A stretch of DNA of 64,000 nt from Canna indica (lineage: Eukaryota > Streptophyta > Magnoliopsida > Zingiberales > Cannaceae), in the NCBI GenBank assembly GCA_034359265.1, contig CP136896.1, positions 12,741,501 to 12,805,500 on the forward strand, given 5' to 3'. The notes below the pieces were generated by a model that worked only from the letters and a program-made list of their open reading frames with translations, had not been told where the DNA came from and ran no database searches. Numbering within the stretch: the stretch's first letter is position 1; each line of letters starts with the position of its first letter. The position numbers and the translations under genes are program-made. Positions 1-11,092 of this stretch are shown in pieces.

Positions 1-1072
1 CAGAGACTGGTTAGTTTCAAATTCTTTCAAAATCAAAAATTAAAAAGGAGGAATTAAAAAGAGGAGAGGTTATATTAGATGCAAACTGAAATAAAAACAA
101 TAATTAAAAATAGTGATTAAAATTAAGGAGAAATCAATGAGAGAAAAGTCTAGCTAAAGGTACGTTCTCGATTTCGGATCGTAGGATTGGTTATAGACGC
201 TAAGGATGAGTTTCTTTACTTTTAGCAATTTAATAGACTTTTGTGAATTGAACAACAATCTCACAAGTCATATTAATTCAAGTATTCCATTAGTTCAGAT
301 TGAACAACAACCTCGACTAATTTTTCTCTAAATCCGGCATGGAACAGCCAATACCAGTAGACTAGCTATTGTTCTAATAATCTGGTAACAGACCGACAAT
401 TAAAAAGAAATAATAGAATAAATTCTGCAGGAAATAAATGAAGTACTAGAAAACAAAGACTTTAAGCGCAAAAGAATCTCACAATCCGTAGAACCGAAAC
501 GTCGAATCGTCCTTTAGCTAGAAAGAAGTGGATCAACCACACATTATAAACTCACACAATCTCATTCTCAAAAATAAACTACTACTAAAAATTTAAAGGA
601 ACCAAACACAAAAGGAGGCTAAAGCTAAGAATTGCCAGCGCATGTTCATTACAACTTTTCTCCTCTTATAGGAGAATTCCAAACCTAATTAGAATAGAAA
701 ATAAAAATCAAATCAACCTTACATGGCTATAGACTAACAACCAAATATCTTGGTTTAATATTTTAGACACAAAAGGAGAGTCCAAATTCGTATGGGAAGC
801 TGGAAATAAATTTCCATCCCTGAAATTTGTAATTTCTGATTCTGCCACATGTATCTTCGCTAAGGCGTGGGCACGTCCAAGGCAGTGCGACCAGGTCTAG
901 CTGTCTTTCCAATTTTCTGCTTCGAAAAAATGTGCAAGAGAATTCTTTTTGATTTCTTTCCATTATTTATTGCCTAAAAGTTAAACAAAATAATAAACAC
1001 ATTTTAGGAAAGATTTAATTCGAATTTAGCATGAAAATAAGCAACAAAAGATGGAAAATAAATATGTCATCA
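1..1072 (-). repeat. 3' LTR of the Athila-like element (truncated by window edge)
   Basis: This matches 5218-6278 nearly base for base, with scattered substitutions and small indels. On the minus strand it begins TGATGACAT directly after a purine-rich tract. Compared with the other LTR, about 77 bp of its far end are missing to the left of base 1. Confidence 0.88.
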
Positions 1073-1089
1073 AATCTCCCCACACTTAA
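1073..1089 (-). other. Polypurine tract of the Athila-like element
   Basis: On the minus strand the bases next to the LTR read TTAAGTGTGGGGAGATT, a purine-rich stretch in the place expected for second-strand priming. This fixes the element's orientation as minus. Confidence 0.7.
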
Positions 1090-2506
1090 ACGATGCTTGT
1101 CCTCAAGCATAACTCATACAAAGCAATCACTCTCTTTAAAAATCCATCGCATCCTATCACAGCCCGCATCATAAAGTTTTAAGGACTCAAACAAAAAAAC
1201 AATAGCTAACAACCTTTCACAATGAAATCTCATCCATCCATACAGATTTATGATTACTTAGATGCAAATTCAGAGTACAAGATGCAAGGGATGAAAAGTT
1301 TTAAGCACACATGCAAATTTCAAAAATAATCATCACATAGAAGAACATCTACCTAGCAATGCCACAAGTTGAAATAACTAGGAGACTTAACTTATTGACT
1401 GAGCATCTTTTATTTTCCTAGATCGTTGCTCAACCTTTTGACGCGAGAACATACATTAGTGATGCATGCATTCGGTTACTCGGTTGGCCCCGAATCTAAG
1501 TTCTTTGCCTAGAATGTCATGCAACCTTTTGACGCGAGGACACACATTGGTGATGCATGCACCCGGTCACTAAGTTGATCATAATTCTAGGTGGCTACTA
1601 GCTCTACTCATGATCTTTGGTGATCAGCGGAGTATGATGCTCTTTCTTTCTCTTTTTTTTTTCAGACTTGAGGCATAGCAAGGTATAGTTCCTACTGTGC
1701 AAGAAAAAAAAAACTAAGCAGGCATGATTATTTTAAAATTTATTGCATCTTGAAATTATGAAATTTCATCAAGAGACGGTCATATATCATGTGGGGGGAT
1801 GAGAAATGTATTATTCATGTTGGCTCTCCATTGTAATTCAGTTCAAGGCATTTAACATAATGATTTGGGATGTTCAAAGATGTAAATGAATTCTTCAAGA
1901 TAATAATTGAAATATATGAGTTGAAAGAAACATTGAGTTTCAGAACAAGATTCAAAAACTTATCAAAAGTGTGCAAAACAGTGAACTTCTAATCAAAATA
2001 AATTCCTGTGCAGAAAGATTTCAGCTATCTACAAAAAGTCATGATTGAGCAAAATAAAGGTGTCATGCAAAATAAACCACTTCCCACACTTAAAATCCAC
2101 ATTGTCCCCAATGTGGTTCAAAATAATTTCAAAACAAAATAATAGCAAATTGGGAAAACGAGAACTTCCCTGAACATTGGAGAAGGGCGTCGGCTGCTTG
2201 CTACTGCCTTGGGTTTTAGGCGTGGTCATGCCTAAAACTTCAAGTCTACCTTTTAAATTTTGTCTCCTTTTTCTTTTAGAATTTCCAAAGCTCTACCATT
2301 GATATCGAATTCACCATTTGCCAAAAAATATTTGGAAGAAATTAAAACCAGAAGTAAAAGAAAAACAAAAATAGATCTAAAGAAATTAAAAAGAAAATTA
2401 TGCAAAAGTAAAGACTAATAAATAAGGTGTGGGTACGCCTAATACTTGGGTTGCCTCCCAAAAGAGCCCTTGTTTATTGTCCTAGGCTAGACAGTACTAT
2501 CATGTT
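1090..2506 (-). other. Noncoding 3' internal region of the Athila-like element
   Basis: This AT-rich stretch lies between protease and polypurine tract, where pol and env-like genes would lie in a complete Athila. No open frame has recognisable pol content. It contains two diverged direct copies of a segment starting CAACCTTTTGACGCGAG (about 1432-1495 and 1520-1580), each followed by a GATGCATGCA motif. A run of T and A around 1645-1712 adds low-complexity sequence. Confidence 0.6.
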
Positions 2507-3610
2507 TCATGTAACTCTAGTTGCATATTTTAGATGCCTAGACATCGGCCTCAATTCCAATTGCGGTGTCTGTAGAAGCTTAGTGTGAGAAATAGATGAT
2601 TCTAGGCATGAAGCATTAGTTTTTATGGTTTTGAGCACCTTTATTTCAACCTGTAAATTATTTTCATAATTAATTTCAATACTATCTAGATTGATATTCA
2701 TGTCCATAACACTCAAATTAAATTTTTCGTGAGCTGAAATGCCAATAAAATCAATACTATTAACATAAAGTTTTTCGCTAGAAAATTTCATGACATCATA
2801 AATATTGAATTTGATGACTTCCCCATCAAATTCCATTGTGAGTGTGCCATCATACAGATCTATTTTTGTCCTAGTTGTGCTAAGAAAGGGTCTCCCAAGT
2901 AGAATTTCAGATGAGTTGAAAGAATTAAGTATCTTCCTCCATATTAAACACAAAGAAATATGCTGGGAGACTAAATTGTTCACTTGAACTAAGACATCCT
3001 CCAACACCCCTTCGGGGTAAACAACTGACCTGTCAGCTAATTGAATGACAACATCTGTCTTTTTCAATGAACCAATATTTAAAGATGAATAAATAGACAA
3101 TAACATGACATTTATAGATGCTCCTAAATCACACATAGCTCTTTTTATACCAACATTGCCTATCTTGCAAGAAATAGCAAACATACCTTGATCTTTGCAT
3201 TTGGGAGGTAATTTTCTTTGAAGTACAATGGAAATATTCCCTCCCACACTTACCTTTTCATTACTAGACAACTTTTTCTTGTTGCTGCACAACTTTTTGA
3301 GAAATTTAGCACATCGAGGTATTTTCTTAATGGCGTCAAGTAAGGGAATATTTATTTCAACCTTGAGAAAAATTTCAAGAATCTCATTTTCTTCATTTTC
3401 CTTCTTAGACTTGGCCAATCTTTCTGGAAAGGGGGGCTCGATCGCCAATGTTCTCGGCTGTTCTGGTTCTTTTTGTTTCTGGTTAGCAGTGACTTTAGTT
3501 TCAGTTTCTGTCTCTAAGGCGTGCCCACGTCTTGGCAGACTTGGTTCTATCTCTAAGGCGTGCCCATGTTTTGGCAGACTGGGTTCTGCTAATTCCTTTC
3601 CACTTCTCAA
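2507..3610 (-). pseudogene. Retropepsin-type aspartic protease region of the Athila-like element
   Basis: A 367-codon open frame contains the retropepsin-like core. Its active-site motif DLGAS lies near residue 162, followed by SINVM, then QLADRSVVYPEGV and later ILLGRPFL, the flap and C-terminal landmarks of plant gypsy proteases. The N-terminal part is proline/lysine/glutamate rich with two near copies of a PSLP..GHALE segment. The family cleaves the Gag polyprotein during particle maturation. The frame has no good ATG and appears to have been read through from the gag frame upstream, which is now separated by frame changes around 3610-3690. No RT follows the protease, unlike in a full Athila. 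Confidence 0.75.
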
Positions 3611-3688
3611 AGTTATTGTGCTAGCATTTTATTTTGGGTTGATGACAGTTTGTAAGGGTAGCTTGCCTTGTGATTCTAGCTTGCGCGC

Positions 3689-4173
3689 TTAAGGATGACG
3701 CCAACTGACCCATTTGATTCTCCAAGATTTGAATGCTTGCTTTTGTTTCCTATTGAAATTATTGTGTACTAATTGCAAGTGATTTAACATTATCTTCAAG
3801 AGATGTACCTGAGCTTGAAGGGAATTGTTATGGCGGAACAGATGGTTTGTGCTGAAATTGTTAAAAATTTTGTTGTTGGAAATTTTGTTGCTGAAAATTT
3901 GGTTGCCTTGTCCCATAACTTAAGTTTGGATGATTCCTCCAACCTGGATTGTAGGTGTTTGAATAGGGATCAGGTTTCCTTTGCGGGGGGACCTGGGAAT
4001 CCTCCAATGGCGTTAGCTTGTTCTTGTGTGTCCTCTTGAAGGGTAGGGCACATGTCGGTGAGATGACCAGCGACAACACAAATCCCATACACTTTGACCT
4101 GTGAGGTGTTACCTACAACCAAATTCTGAATCATAGTAGTTAGATGAGTAATTTTTGATTCAAGAGAGGACAC
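3689..4173 (-). pseudogene. Athila-like Gag C-terminal region, frameshifted
   Basis: Overlapping minus-strand frames carry typical Athila Gag C-terminal wording: a short cysteine/histidine segment (GICVVAGHLTDMCP, 3970-4173), then GGFPGPP. In a second frame follow DPYSNTYNPGW and asparagine/glutamine-rich repeats (3861-4088). The usual CxxC knuckle is degenerate, since only two of the cysteines remain around the histidine. At least one frameshift separates the two halves and another separates this region from the protease frame. In the family this domain links the capsid-like part to the protease. Confidence 0.65.
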
Positions 4174-4199
4174 ATTTACCTTATTTACTCCTCTTGAAG

Positions 4200-5028
4200 G
4201 TTCCTATCGAAGCCCAAATTGTTGTGAATTGGCAGCCATGATGGAGATTAATTCCCTAGCGGCTTGAGGAGTTTTGTTTACTATAGCCCCACCACTTACT
4301 GCATCCATCATCATTCTTTCCATGAGCAGCAAACCTTCATAAAAATATTGGATTAGTAATTGTTCAGAAATACCATGTTGAGGGCAACTTGCATATAACC
4401 GTTTGAATCTTTCCCAATATTAATGTAGAGTCTCCATGTCTTTTTGTTTAACTCCACAGATTACCCTTCTAATTCCAGCGGCTCGTGAAGCTGGAAAGAA
4501 CTTGTCCAAGAACAGTCTTAGCAAATCTGTCCATGTGTTGATTGATCTAGGAGGAAGGTAGAACAACCACTCCTTGGCTGCATCTGCTAAAGAAAAAGGG
4601 AAGGCTCGCAATTTGATTTGCTCATCAGATATGTCATGTGGTTTCATTGTTGAGCATACAACGTGGAATTCCTTCAAGTGCTTGTGAGGATCTTCATTTT
4701 CAAGTCCTCGAAAAATAGGTAAGAGATGTATTAGTCCAGATTTTAATTCAAACTTTACCTCTAGTTCTGGGTAAGTGATGCATAATGATGGTTGGTTGAA
4801 ATGTGCAACAGCCAATTCGAGCAAAGTCAGATTATTTTTAGCCATTTCTGCTTCTGGTTCTACTTTTGTCTCAGTGTTAAGGCGTGCCCACGTCTCATCT
4901 GCTGTTGAAGATGAGGGTGCTGAAACGTGTTTACCTCGCTGTTGGATTGTCTTTCTAAGACTTCTAGCATTCTTCTCAATCTCAGGATTGTATATGAGTT
5001 CTTCTGTGTGATCAGATCTGACCATCAA
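4200..5028 (-). pseudogene. gag: Athila-like gag (Retrotrans_gag domain) with a premature stop
   Basis: The frame 4420-5028 (202 codons) begins with a basic, serine-rich leader. It then shows the plant gypsy Gag core: LLPIFRGLENEDPHKHL, LRAFPFSLADAAKEWL, WTDLLRLFLDKFFP and GVKQKDMETLH. An in-frame TAA follows, and the same frame continues beyond it as YWERFKRLYASCP to about 4200. So a single nonsense change interrupts an otherwise recognisable domain. This domain forms the virus-like particle shell of Ty3/gypsy elements. The primer-binding site lies about 90 bp upstream, as expected for a first gene. Confidence 0.8.
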
Positions 5029-5117
5029 TGTTAAGACGCGCCCACGTCTAACCTATCTAGAATTTTCCTGCACAGTCAAAACTGGTTAATAAAAGAATTA
5101 AAACTGATTATTACCAG

Positions 5118-5134
5118 TCCCTGACAATGGCGCC
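5118..5134 (-). other. Primer-binding site (tRNA-Asp-like) of the Athila-like element
   Basis: On the minus strand, five bases after the LTR end, the sequence is TGGCGCCATTGTCAGGG. It resembles the TGGCGCCGTTGCCGGGG site widespread in plant gypsy elements and usually attributed to tRNA-Asp, with three differences. The tRNA assignment is from general knowledge. Confidence 0.65.
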
Positions 5135-5139
5135 AAAAT

Positions 5140-6278
5140 TTGATAGGTGTCGAATCCACCAAAAATAAATACCTACTTTTTGAGATTTTGTAGTCGTGAC
5201 AAGTAGGGTCGAATCCACAGAGACTGGTTAGTTTCAAATTCTTTCAAAACCAGAAATTAAAAAGAGGGGGGGGGGTTTGATTAGATGCAAACTGAAATAG
5301 AAACAGTAATTAAAAATAGTGATTAAAATTAAGGAGAAATCAATGAGAGAAAAGTATAGCTAAAGGTACATTCTCGATTTCGGATCGTAGGATTGATTAT
5401 AGACGCTAAGGATGAGTTTCTTTACTTCTAGCAATTTAATAGACTTTTATGAATTGAACAACAATCTCACAAGTCATATTAATTCAAGTATTCCATTAGT
5501 TCGAATTGAACAACAACCTCGACTAATTTGTCTTTAAATCCGGCATGGAACAACCAATACCGGTAGACTAGCTATTGTTCTAATAATCTGATAACAAACC
5601 GATAATTAAAAAGAAATAATAGAATAAATTCCGCAGAAAATAAATGAAATACTAGAAAATAAAGATTTTAAGCGCAGAAGAATCTCATAATCCGTAGAAT
5701 CGAAACGTTGAATTGCCCTTTAGCTAGAAAGAAGTGGATCAGCCACACATTGTAAACTCACACAATTTTATTCTCAAAAATAAACTATTGCTGAAAACTT
5801 AAAGGAACTAAACACAAAAGGAGGCTAAAACTAAGAATTGTCAGCCCATGTTCATTACAACTTTTCTCATCTTATAGGAGAATTCCAAACCTAACTAGAA
5901 TAGAAAATAAAAATCAAATCAACCTCACATGGCAATAGACTAACAACCAAATATCTTGGTTTAATATTTTAGACACAAAAGGAGAGTCTAAATTCGTATG
6001 GGAAGCTGGAAATAAATTTCCATTCCTGAAATTGGTAATTTCTGATTTTGCCACATGTATCTTCACTAAGGCATGGGCACGTCCAAGGCAGTGCAACCAG
6101 GTCTAGCTGTCTTTCCAATTTCCAGCTTCCAAAAAATGTGCAAGGGAATTCTTTTTTATTTCTTTCCATCATTTATTGCCTAAAAGTTAAACAAAATAAT
6201 AAACATATTTTAGGAAGTATTTAATTCGAATTTAGCATGAAAATAAGCAACACAAGATGGAAAATAAACATGTTATCA
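5140..6278 (-). repeat. 5' LTR of the Athila-like element
   Basis: A 1139-bp LTR. On the minus strand it starts TGATAACATG and ends CACCTATCA, giving short TGATA/TATCA inverted ends. It carries the wording GTCGAATCCACAGAGACTGG common in plant gypsy LTRs. A G-run of about 10 sits at 5264-5275. The 5 bp beyond it (GGTAT at 6279) would be the target-site duplication, but its partner is outside the window. Confidence 0.88.
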
Positions 6279-6283
6279 GGTAT

Positions 6284-6600
6284 TCTCGCTGGGATTGTTG
6301 CCTAGAATGGGTTGAGACCAATCTCAGAGATGGAGGATTTATGATGGTATGTTCCTCGTTAATGAGGAAGGATGTAAGAGTCCATGTATGGCCGGGTGAA
6401 TTCCCCGAATAGAGCCGCCTTGTCTGGCTTGAGTCTGGTTCGAGGGTGTAATTTGAGCGGAGCCCCCTGGTGAGGCCACGTGATTTGGTTCAAGGTGAAT
6501 GATGGGGCGCTATTGGGTCTAGTTCGAACGGGCCTAATAGTTCTAGTCTAATCCAGTTTGATATAACACTGCACCGGTATTCATTTACCATATATCAACC
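6284..6600. other. Unassigned sequence between the Athila-like LTR and the copia relic
   Basis: About 300 bp of mixed composition with no open frame I can assign. It may be the decayed protease-proximal part of the copia element that follows, because recognisable copia reading begins right after it. Confidence 0.4.
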
Positions 6601-6859
6601 CACTAATTGAAGCGAGGTGCTTACGGAAAATGACTCGTCATATCAAGTAGTTGGAGTTGGCTCAGTAAGTATGAAAATACATGACGACATTACAAGGACC
6701 TTAACTCAAGTATTGACATGTTCTAGCTCTTAAAAAAAATCAAATTTCTTTATCTTACCTAGATGCACTAGGATAGAAATATTCCAGTCAAGAAAGAATT
6801 TTTAGAATCATAAAGGGTTCATTAACCATTATGAAAGCTCTAAAGGTAAACCAACTTTA

Positions 6860-7686
6860 GGGCCTATTTGGTTAGCGAAACCAAGTCTGTTTCCATGGTT
6901 TCAGTTTCACTGAAACCAAAACTGTTTACGAAAACGTGTTTGGTTTAGTGTTTTCGTGAAACTGAATCGAAACCAGAATGAAAACGAAACCAGTTTTCTT
7001 AATAAAAATGAAAACAACAGAATGTTGTTTTCTGTGGTTTCGAGACTGTCGGTTTCGTTATCAAAATGCTGTGACAACTTTGTAATTATAAATATTTTTT
7101 TATAAAATTAATTAATTTAAAAATAAATCAAACTATATCGAATTTTTAAAAATAAAAATAAAAATCATCATTTTTAACTCAAACTTTTATCTTAAATTTA
7201 TAAAATAATTAAATCAATTTATATCTAATTGACTCAAACCCAAATTTTAAATAACTCAATTTTATTAAAGTTGGTCTATTTATAATTTAATTAAACCTAA
7301 TTTTAGATCATTGGACTTTTTTTTTTGAAATTTTATAATAACTATTAATTAATTTTTATATCTAATTGAATAAAAAAATCTTAAATTACCAATAACTTAA
7401 TTAATTAAATTATTTAAATATTTTGTAACCATATTAACAAATATTTAATTTTGTAAACTAACTAAACATTTAATTACTACTAAAAATGTTCAAGGAAAAT
7501 TAATATTATTTTTATAATCAAATAAATATTTACTAGTTTCAACTAACTAAAACTGATGTTGTTTTTATTAACCAAACGCGTTTTCAGAAAACTGAAAACT
7601 AGAAACCAAAACCAAGTTTTCGAAACCAAGTTTTCAGTTTCACTGAAACCAAACTAGAACATAATTTTCGCTAACCAAACAGCACC
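6860..7686. mobile_element. PIF/Harbinger (Tourist-like) MITE with TTA target duplication
   Basis: The ends are imperfect inverted repeats: GGGCCTATTTGGTTAGCG on the left and, read inward from the right, GGTGCTGTTTGGTTAGCG. TTA directly flanks both sides (6857-6859 and 7687-7689). This 3-bp duplication with GGGCC..TTTGG termini is the PIF/Harbinger signature. Second, internal inverted segments (GGTTTCAGTTTCACTGAAACC-like) occur near both ends. The 827-bp interior is very AT-rich and has no transposase. Confidence 0.85.
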
Positions 7687-7695
7687 TTATGTTCT

Positions 7696-8608
7696 TCAAT
7701 GCACAATGGCAACAAATAGTGCGACTATGATAACATCTAAATACTCCGATAAAGATCATGTTAAATTATGACATATGAAATTAGGACATATCAGTGAAAA
7801 GAGAATGACAATACTTTAACAAAAAGGGCTCCTTGGTGAACGAAAATTAGCTAAGCTTGTTTATATGAACACTACATTTATGACAAACATATATAGTTTC
7901 ATTCCCTACATGACAACATCATGCTTAAGGAATACTAGACTACATTTATTTTGACTAATGGGAGCCTTCATCTGTAGCATCTCAAGGAGGAGTCTCATAC
8001 ATGTTCACATTTATTGATGACTACTCCATATATGAAAGTATGAGCCTACTTTATTAAAAATAAATTTGATGTTTTCTCCAAATTTTGGTCCTGGAAAGCG
8101 ATGATCGAAAAGCAAACTGATAAACATGTTCAAACCCTGCGAATTGATAATGGCCTAGAATTCTATAGTGGAGAATTTAAAAAATTTTGCTTTAAAGAAG
8201 GGATCGTACGTCATCATATTGTTCCCCACACATCTCAGTAGAATGGAGTAGCAGAAAGGATGAATAACACTATCATCGAGAGGGAATGATGTATGCTTTA
8301 TAATGCTAATATTTCTAAAAGTTTTTAGCAGAGGCTGCATTAACCGCTTGCTACTTGATCAACCAATCTCCGTCTTCATTAATCAAATTCGAGACGTCTG
8401 AGGAAAAGTGGACAGGGTCACCTGCTTCTTATTATGATCAACTCAAAATTTTTGAAAGCATAATCAATATTAAGATGAATGAAGGAAAATTAGAACCTAG
8501 ATCACAAAAATATATTTTCTTAGGGTACCCTGCTGGAGTGAGAGGCTATAAAATTTGGTGTCTAAATGAATGTAAAATAGAAACCCATAGAGATGCAATA
8601 TTTGATTA
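7696..8608 (+). pseudogene. Copia gag_pre-integrase and integrase core, degenerate
   Basis: Across several frames the translation shows WHMKLGHISEKRM-like pre-integrase text with its stop-interrupted first residue, then FTFIDDYS (first catalytic Asp region, near 8010) and LRIDNGLEF (second Asp, near 8140). NGVAERMN (catalytic Glu, near 8245) and the C-terminal ACYLINQSPSS plus GKLEPRSQKYIFLGYPAGVRGYK (8344-8600) follow. The longest intact stretch is 84 codons at 8355-8608. Integrase joins retroelement cDNA to host DNA; here frames are broken by several stops, so the product is non-functional. Confidence 0.75.
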
Positions 8609-9039
8609 ACATGAACTATTAAAGTTGAAAAAGGAGGACCAAGAGAAGGACAACCTTGATGAACCTACATCTCCACTGCCACAAGAAGAAACATCACCAC
8701 AACCTACTACCCCAAGAGTTCTGGTCTACTATACCCATGCCTCGACCAACCATTATAGAAACAAATGACAATTCTTCATTAAAATAAACCACTGGAGAAC
8801 ATGTTTGGGTTGAGGAGGAGCCACACTGGGTCTAGGACGAGCACCATTAAGTTATGGAGCGCCCTTATTCTTTCGCCTTCAATCGACCTAGGCGAATATC
8901 ATATTCTAATCCTAGATATGCAAATATAACTACATATGCTCTTGTAGTGGCTGAAGAAACACAATGCACCAAAGAACTTACCTCCTATAAAGAGCCCTAA
9001 GTCGAACATATTTAAAAAGATGGCTAGAAGATGTAGCGG

Positions 9040-9415
9040 AAGAATTCAAGTCAATGTAGAAGAACAAAACTTGGGAACTTGTGAAGCCTCCACCAAACAA
9101 GATACTTGTTGGGTGCAAGTGGATCTTCAAACTTAAAAAAGATGATATCTATAAGGTTCAGCTTGTGGCAAAGGGATATAGTCAAAAGAAAAGTATTGAG
9201 TATAAAGATATTTTTTCTCATGTGGTTAAGCATACCTTTATTCGTATTCTTCTAGCCTTAGTAGCAATGCAAGACATGGAGTTAGAGTAGCTTGATGTAA
9301 AGACTGCTTTCCTACATGGTGACTTACAAGAATAGATATACATGGCACAACCATAAGGGTTTAAGGAGAAAAATAAAGCTGACTACATATGTCTTTTGAA
9401 AAAAATCACTTTGTG
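9040..9415 (+). pseudogene. Copia reverse transcriptase N-terminal fragment
   Basis: The 69-codon frame 9081-9290 and its continuation read GCKWIFKLKKDD, VQLVAKGYSQKKSIEYKDIFSHVVKH and LDVKTAFLHGDLQE, the start of the RVT_2 domain. A stop replaces the residue after DMELE. The YVDD catalytic box and everything downstream are missing because the sequence changes to an LTR fragment at 9424. Confidence 0.78.
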
Positions 9416-9423
9416 GCCTTAAG

Positions 9424-9735
9424 TGTTGGCCTAAGGTTTTCAACCTTGGTCTTAATCTCTGTTTTGATGATAACACATAGAAGCTAATGTTTGAGCAAAT
9501 AATATTTTCAGGTTTTATATCGATTTGCGCTCGACGTCCCCATTCGAAAAAATTAGAGAAATCGGTAAGGACGCTCGTCGATGCTCGTCGACGCTCGGGA
9601 TTCATCGGGAAGTTTGAGTCTAGATCTAGAGTGTCTAGATTATATGTATATCCTCTATTTGATGCATAAGAACACAAAAACCGAAACCCGAACCTTGAAA
9701 ATTTAAAAACTAGAAAAATCAGAAAATGATCCAAC
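9424..9735 (+). repeat. Copia-type LTR fragment (U3 start)
   Basis: It begins TGTTGGCCTAAGG and continues TTTTCAACCTTGGTC and TTTGATGATAACA, the same start seen at the LTR ends at 16359, 36003, 45610 and 48370. It includes the GCTCGTCGACGCTCG stretch shared with 35870 and 45440. Homology fades near 9735, so only the first ~310 bp of an LTR remain. It abuts the copia reverse transcriptase without its 3' half, so it is probably a separate insertion rather than that element's own LTR. Confidence 0.65.
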
Positions 9736-10767
9736 TAATTTGTTCCATATTAGAAACAACCAATTTTACAAGCCATGTGCATTAGAAAAGAGAATATGTG
9801 CATATTGCATGAACTAACAAAAACCTAGAAGGTAGGTGATGTTTGCAGTTGTGCCTAGTTGGATAAAAATTAGATCCTCAACATAGACAACAATGTTGGT
9901 ATATATTTAGCACTCAGGAGTGACTGATAACTTGATTTAGTTAGTTTTTATGTCAGTAAAGTATGTGTTAGAAAGAAGAAGAATGCTTTATTGTAATAAC
10001 AAGGCAAAAAAACTTAGGATAAAAGAAGGTGACAGTTAGATTTAGAGCCATCTAAGTACCATATCAGAGATATCCCTGTTAATGAAAGCTTGTAACTGAA
10101 CTGCGTGTGTTGGTTTAGTTGTTTGCAGTACATATATCATCATTGGCTTATTGTGTTTGCCTCCATTTAATACTTGATGTGAATGTTGAGACTTGAAACC
10201 ATGGATGATGATTGCCACCACGGAGGTTCTGATAGCTAGGAAGCACTCTTATCACTCACAACTAAAAGTTAGTGACTCAGACAACATTGCTCAAGACATT
10301 TAGATAAGATATAGGTTAAAATAAATCTTCTATCCATAAGAACTAGATTTCATGAGCCATGATAATTAAGCTGATGGTATCAATGATCAGGAAGGATTTG
10401 TTGGAATTTTAGATAATCTGAATACATTAAGAGTGTGATTAAGCATAACAGGGCCATGCTGCATGCAATTTTGCATCATAAGTTCTTAATGACCATTAAA
10501 ATAGCATTAAAATGGCAGAGTAGAAGAAATGACCATTCTCTTATTTGTATAAGTTATTTGTTTATACATTCCATATGTTATTTGATTTCATGGTCTATTT
10601 CTTTGCGTCAGCATATTGTGCTAGTTTAGAACTTTAGACTGTCCAATGAAGCTTCCCAGATTGTATTTTCCCTTGGTTTATCCTGCAACTACAACATTAA
10701 CGGGTCTACATTTCGCTACAACTACACTCAATTTCAGTACCATTGCATCTATAACTTGACAATTAGC
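9736..10767. other. Unassigned AT-rich sequence
   Basis: No domain, terminal repeat or convincing gene structure is visible. Open frames here are short and composition-driven. Confidence 0.4.
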
Positions 10768-11092
10768 ATGGAAGCACCATCGCCACCACCACCGGCCCCC
10801 GGAGGCTCAAGGTCGTCATAGGTCTAATCGGGGGGCTCATGCACCTTCATCGACCGATCAGTGTCAACGAATATCGCTACACGATCTAAAGTAAGTATTA
10901 AAGATTATTTATTATAATTGTTAATTAATTAATTAATTACTATTTATGTTGTTATACTTGAGTTGTAGATTCGAGCAAAACGATGTTGCTCACAACATCA
11001 CTGCTATTATCAAGAGGTTGTTTCAGGAGACATGGCGTTCATGGACCCACGTGTCGGTGTATAATTAAGATTTATTGTGGTCCGAGTTCGAG
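10768..11092 (+). pseudogene. Relic of a CACTA Transposase_24 gene (exons 1 and 2)
   Basis: The first candidate exon starts with ATG at 10768 in proline/serine-rich text (MEAPSPPPPAPGGSRSS) and ends at a GTAAGT donor at 10891. The second (10969-11092) follows a TTGTAG acceptor. It is exactly 124 nt, the same length as exon 2 in CACTA copies A, B and C, and has the same reading pattern (RFEQND...WRSWTHVS, then LLWSEFE). It ends at GAG followed by GTACGT. In-frame stops in both exons make it a pseudogene of a related but distinct CACTA family. No CACTA termini were found around it. Confidence 0.6.

Larger units (their letters stand above)
1..6278 (-). mobile_element. Athila-like Ty3/gypsy retrotransposon without reverse transcriptase (TR-GAG-like)
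   Basis: The sequence starting at base 1 recurs at 5218, giving two LTRs around an internal region that reads gag then aspartic protease on the minus strand. The internal region is only about 4.1 kb. No reverse transcriptase, RNase H or integrase motif is visible between the protease (ending about 2507) and the polypurine tract at 1073. The protease wording (CDLGASINVM, QLADRS, LGRPFL) is typical of the Athila lineage. Such gag/protease-only elements are known in plants as TR-GAG elements and depend on other elements for replication enzymes. The right LTR is complete; about 77 bp of the left LTR lie outside the window, so the target-site duplication cannot be checked. Confidence 0.82.
6600..9423 (+). 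mobile_element. Decayed Ty1/copia element (Tork-like), 5' and 3' truncated
   Basis: Conceptual translation on the plus strand gives, in order, copia protease/pre-integrase (GNDSSYQVVGVGSV near 6630), gag_pre-integrase (LGHISEKRMT near 7785), integrase core and the first part of reverse transcriptase. Many stops and frameshifts interrupt every domain, and neither LTR is visible. It ends abruptly inside RT at an inserted LTR-like segment (9424). A PIF/Harbinger MITE (6860-7686) interrupts the pre-integrase part. The wording VKHTFIRILLALVA and LDVKTAFLHGDL favours the Tork lineage; this lineage call is tentative. Confidence 0.75.

Noticed and set aside
9324..9734. 136-codon minus-strand open frame
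   Set aside because: It overlaps copia RT and an LTR fragment on the opposite strand and shows no domain.
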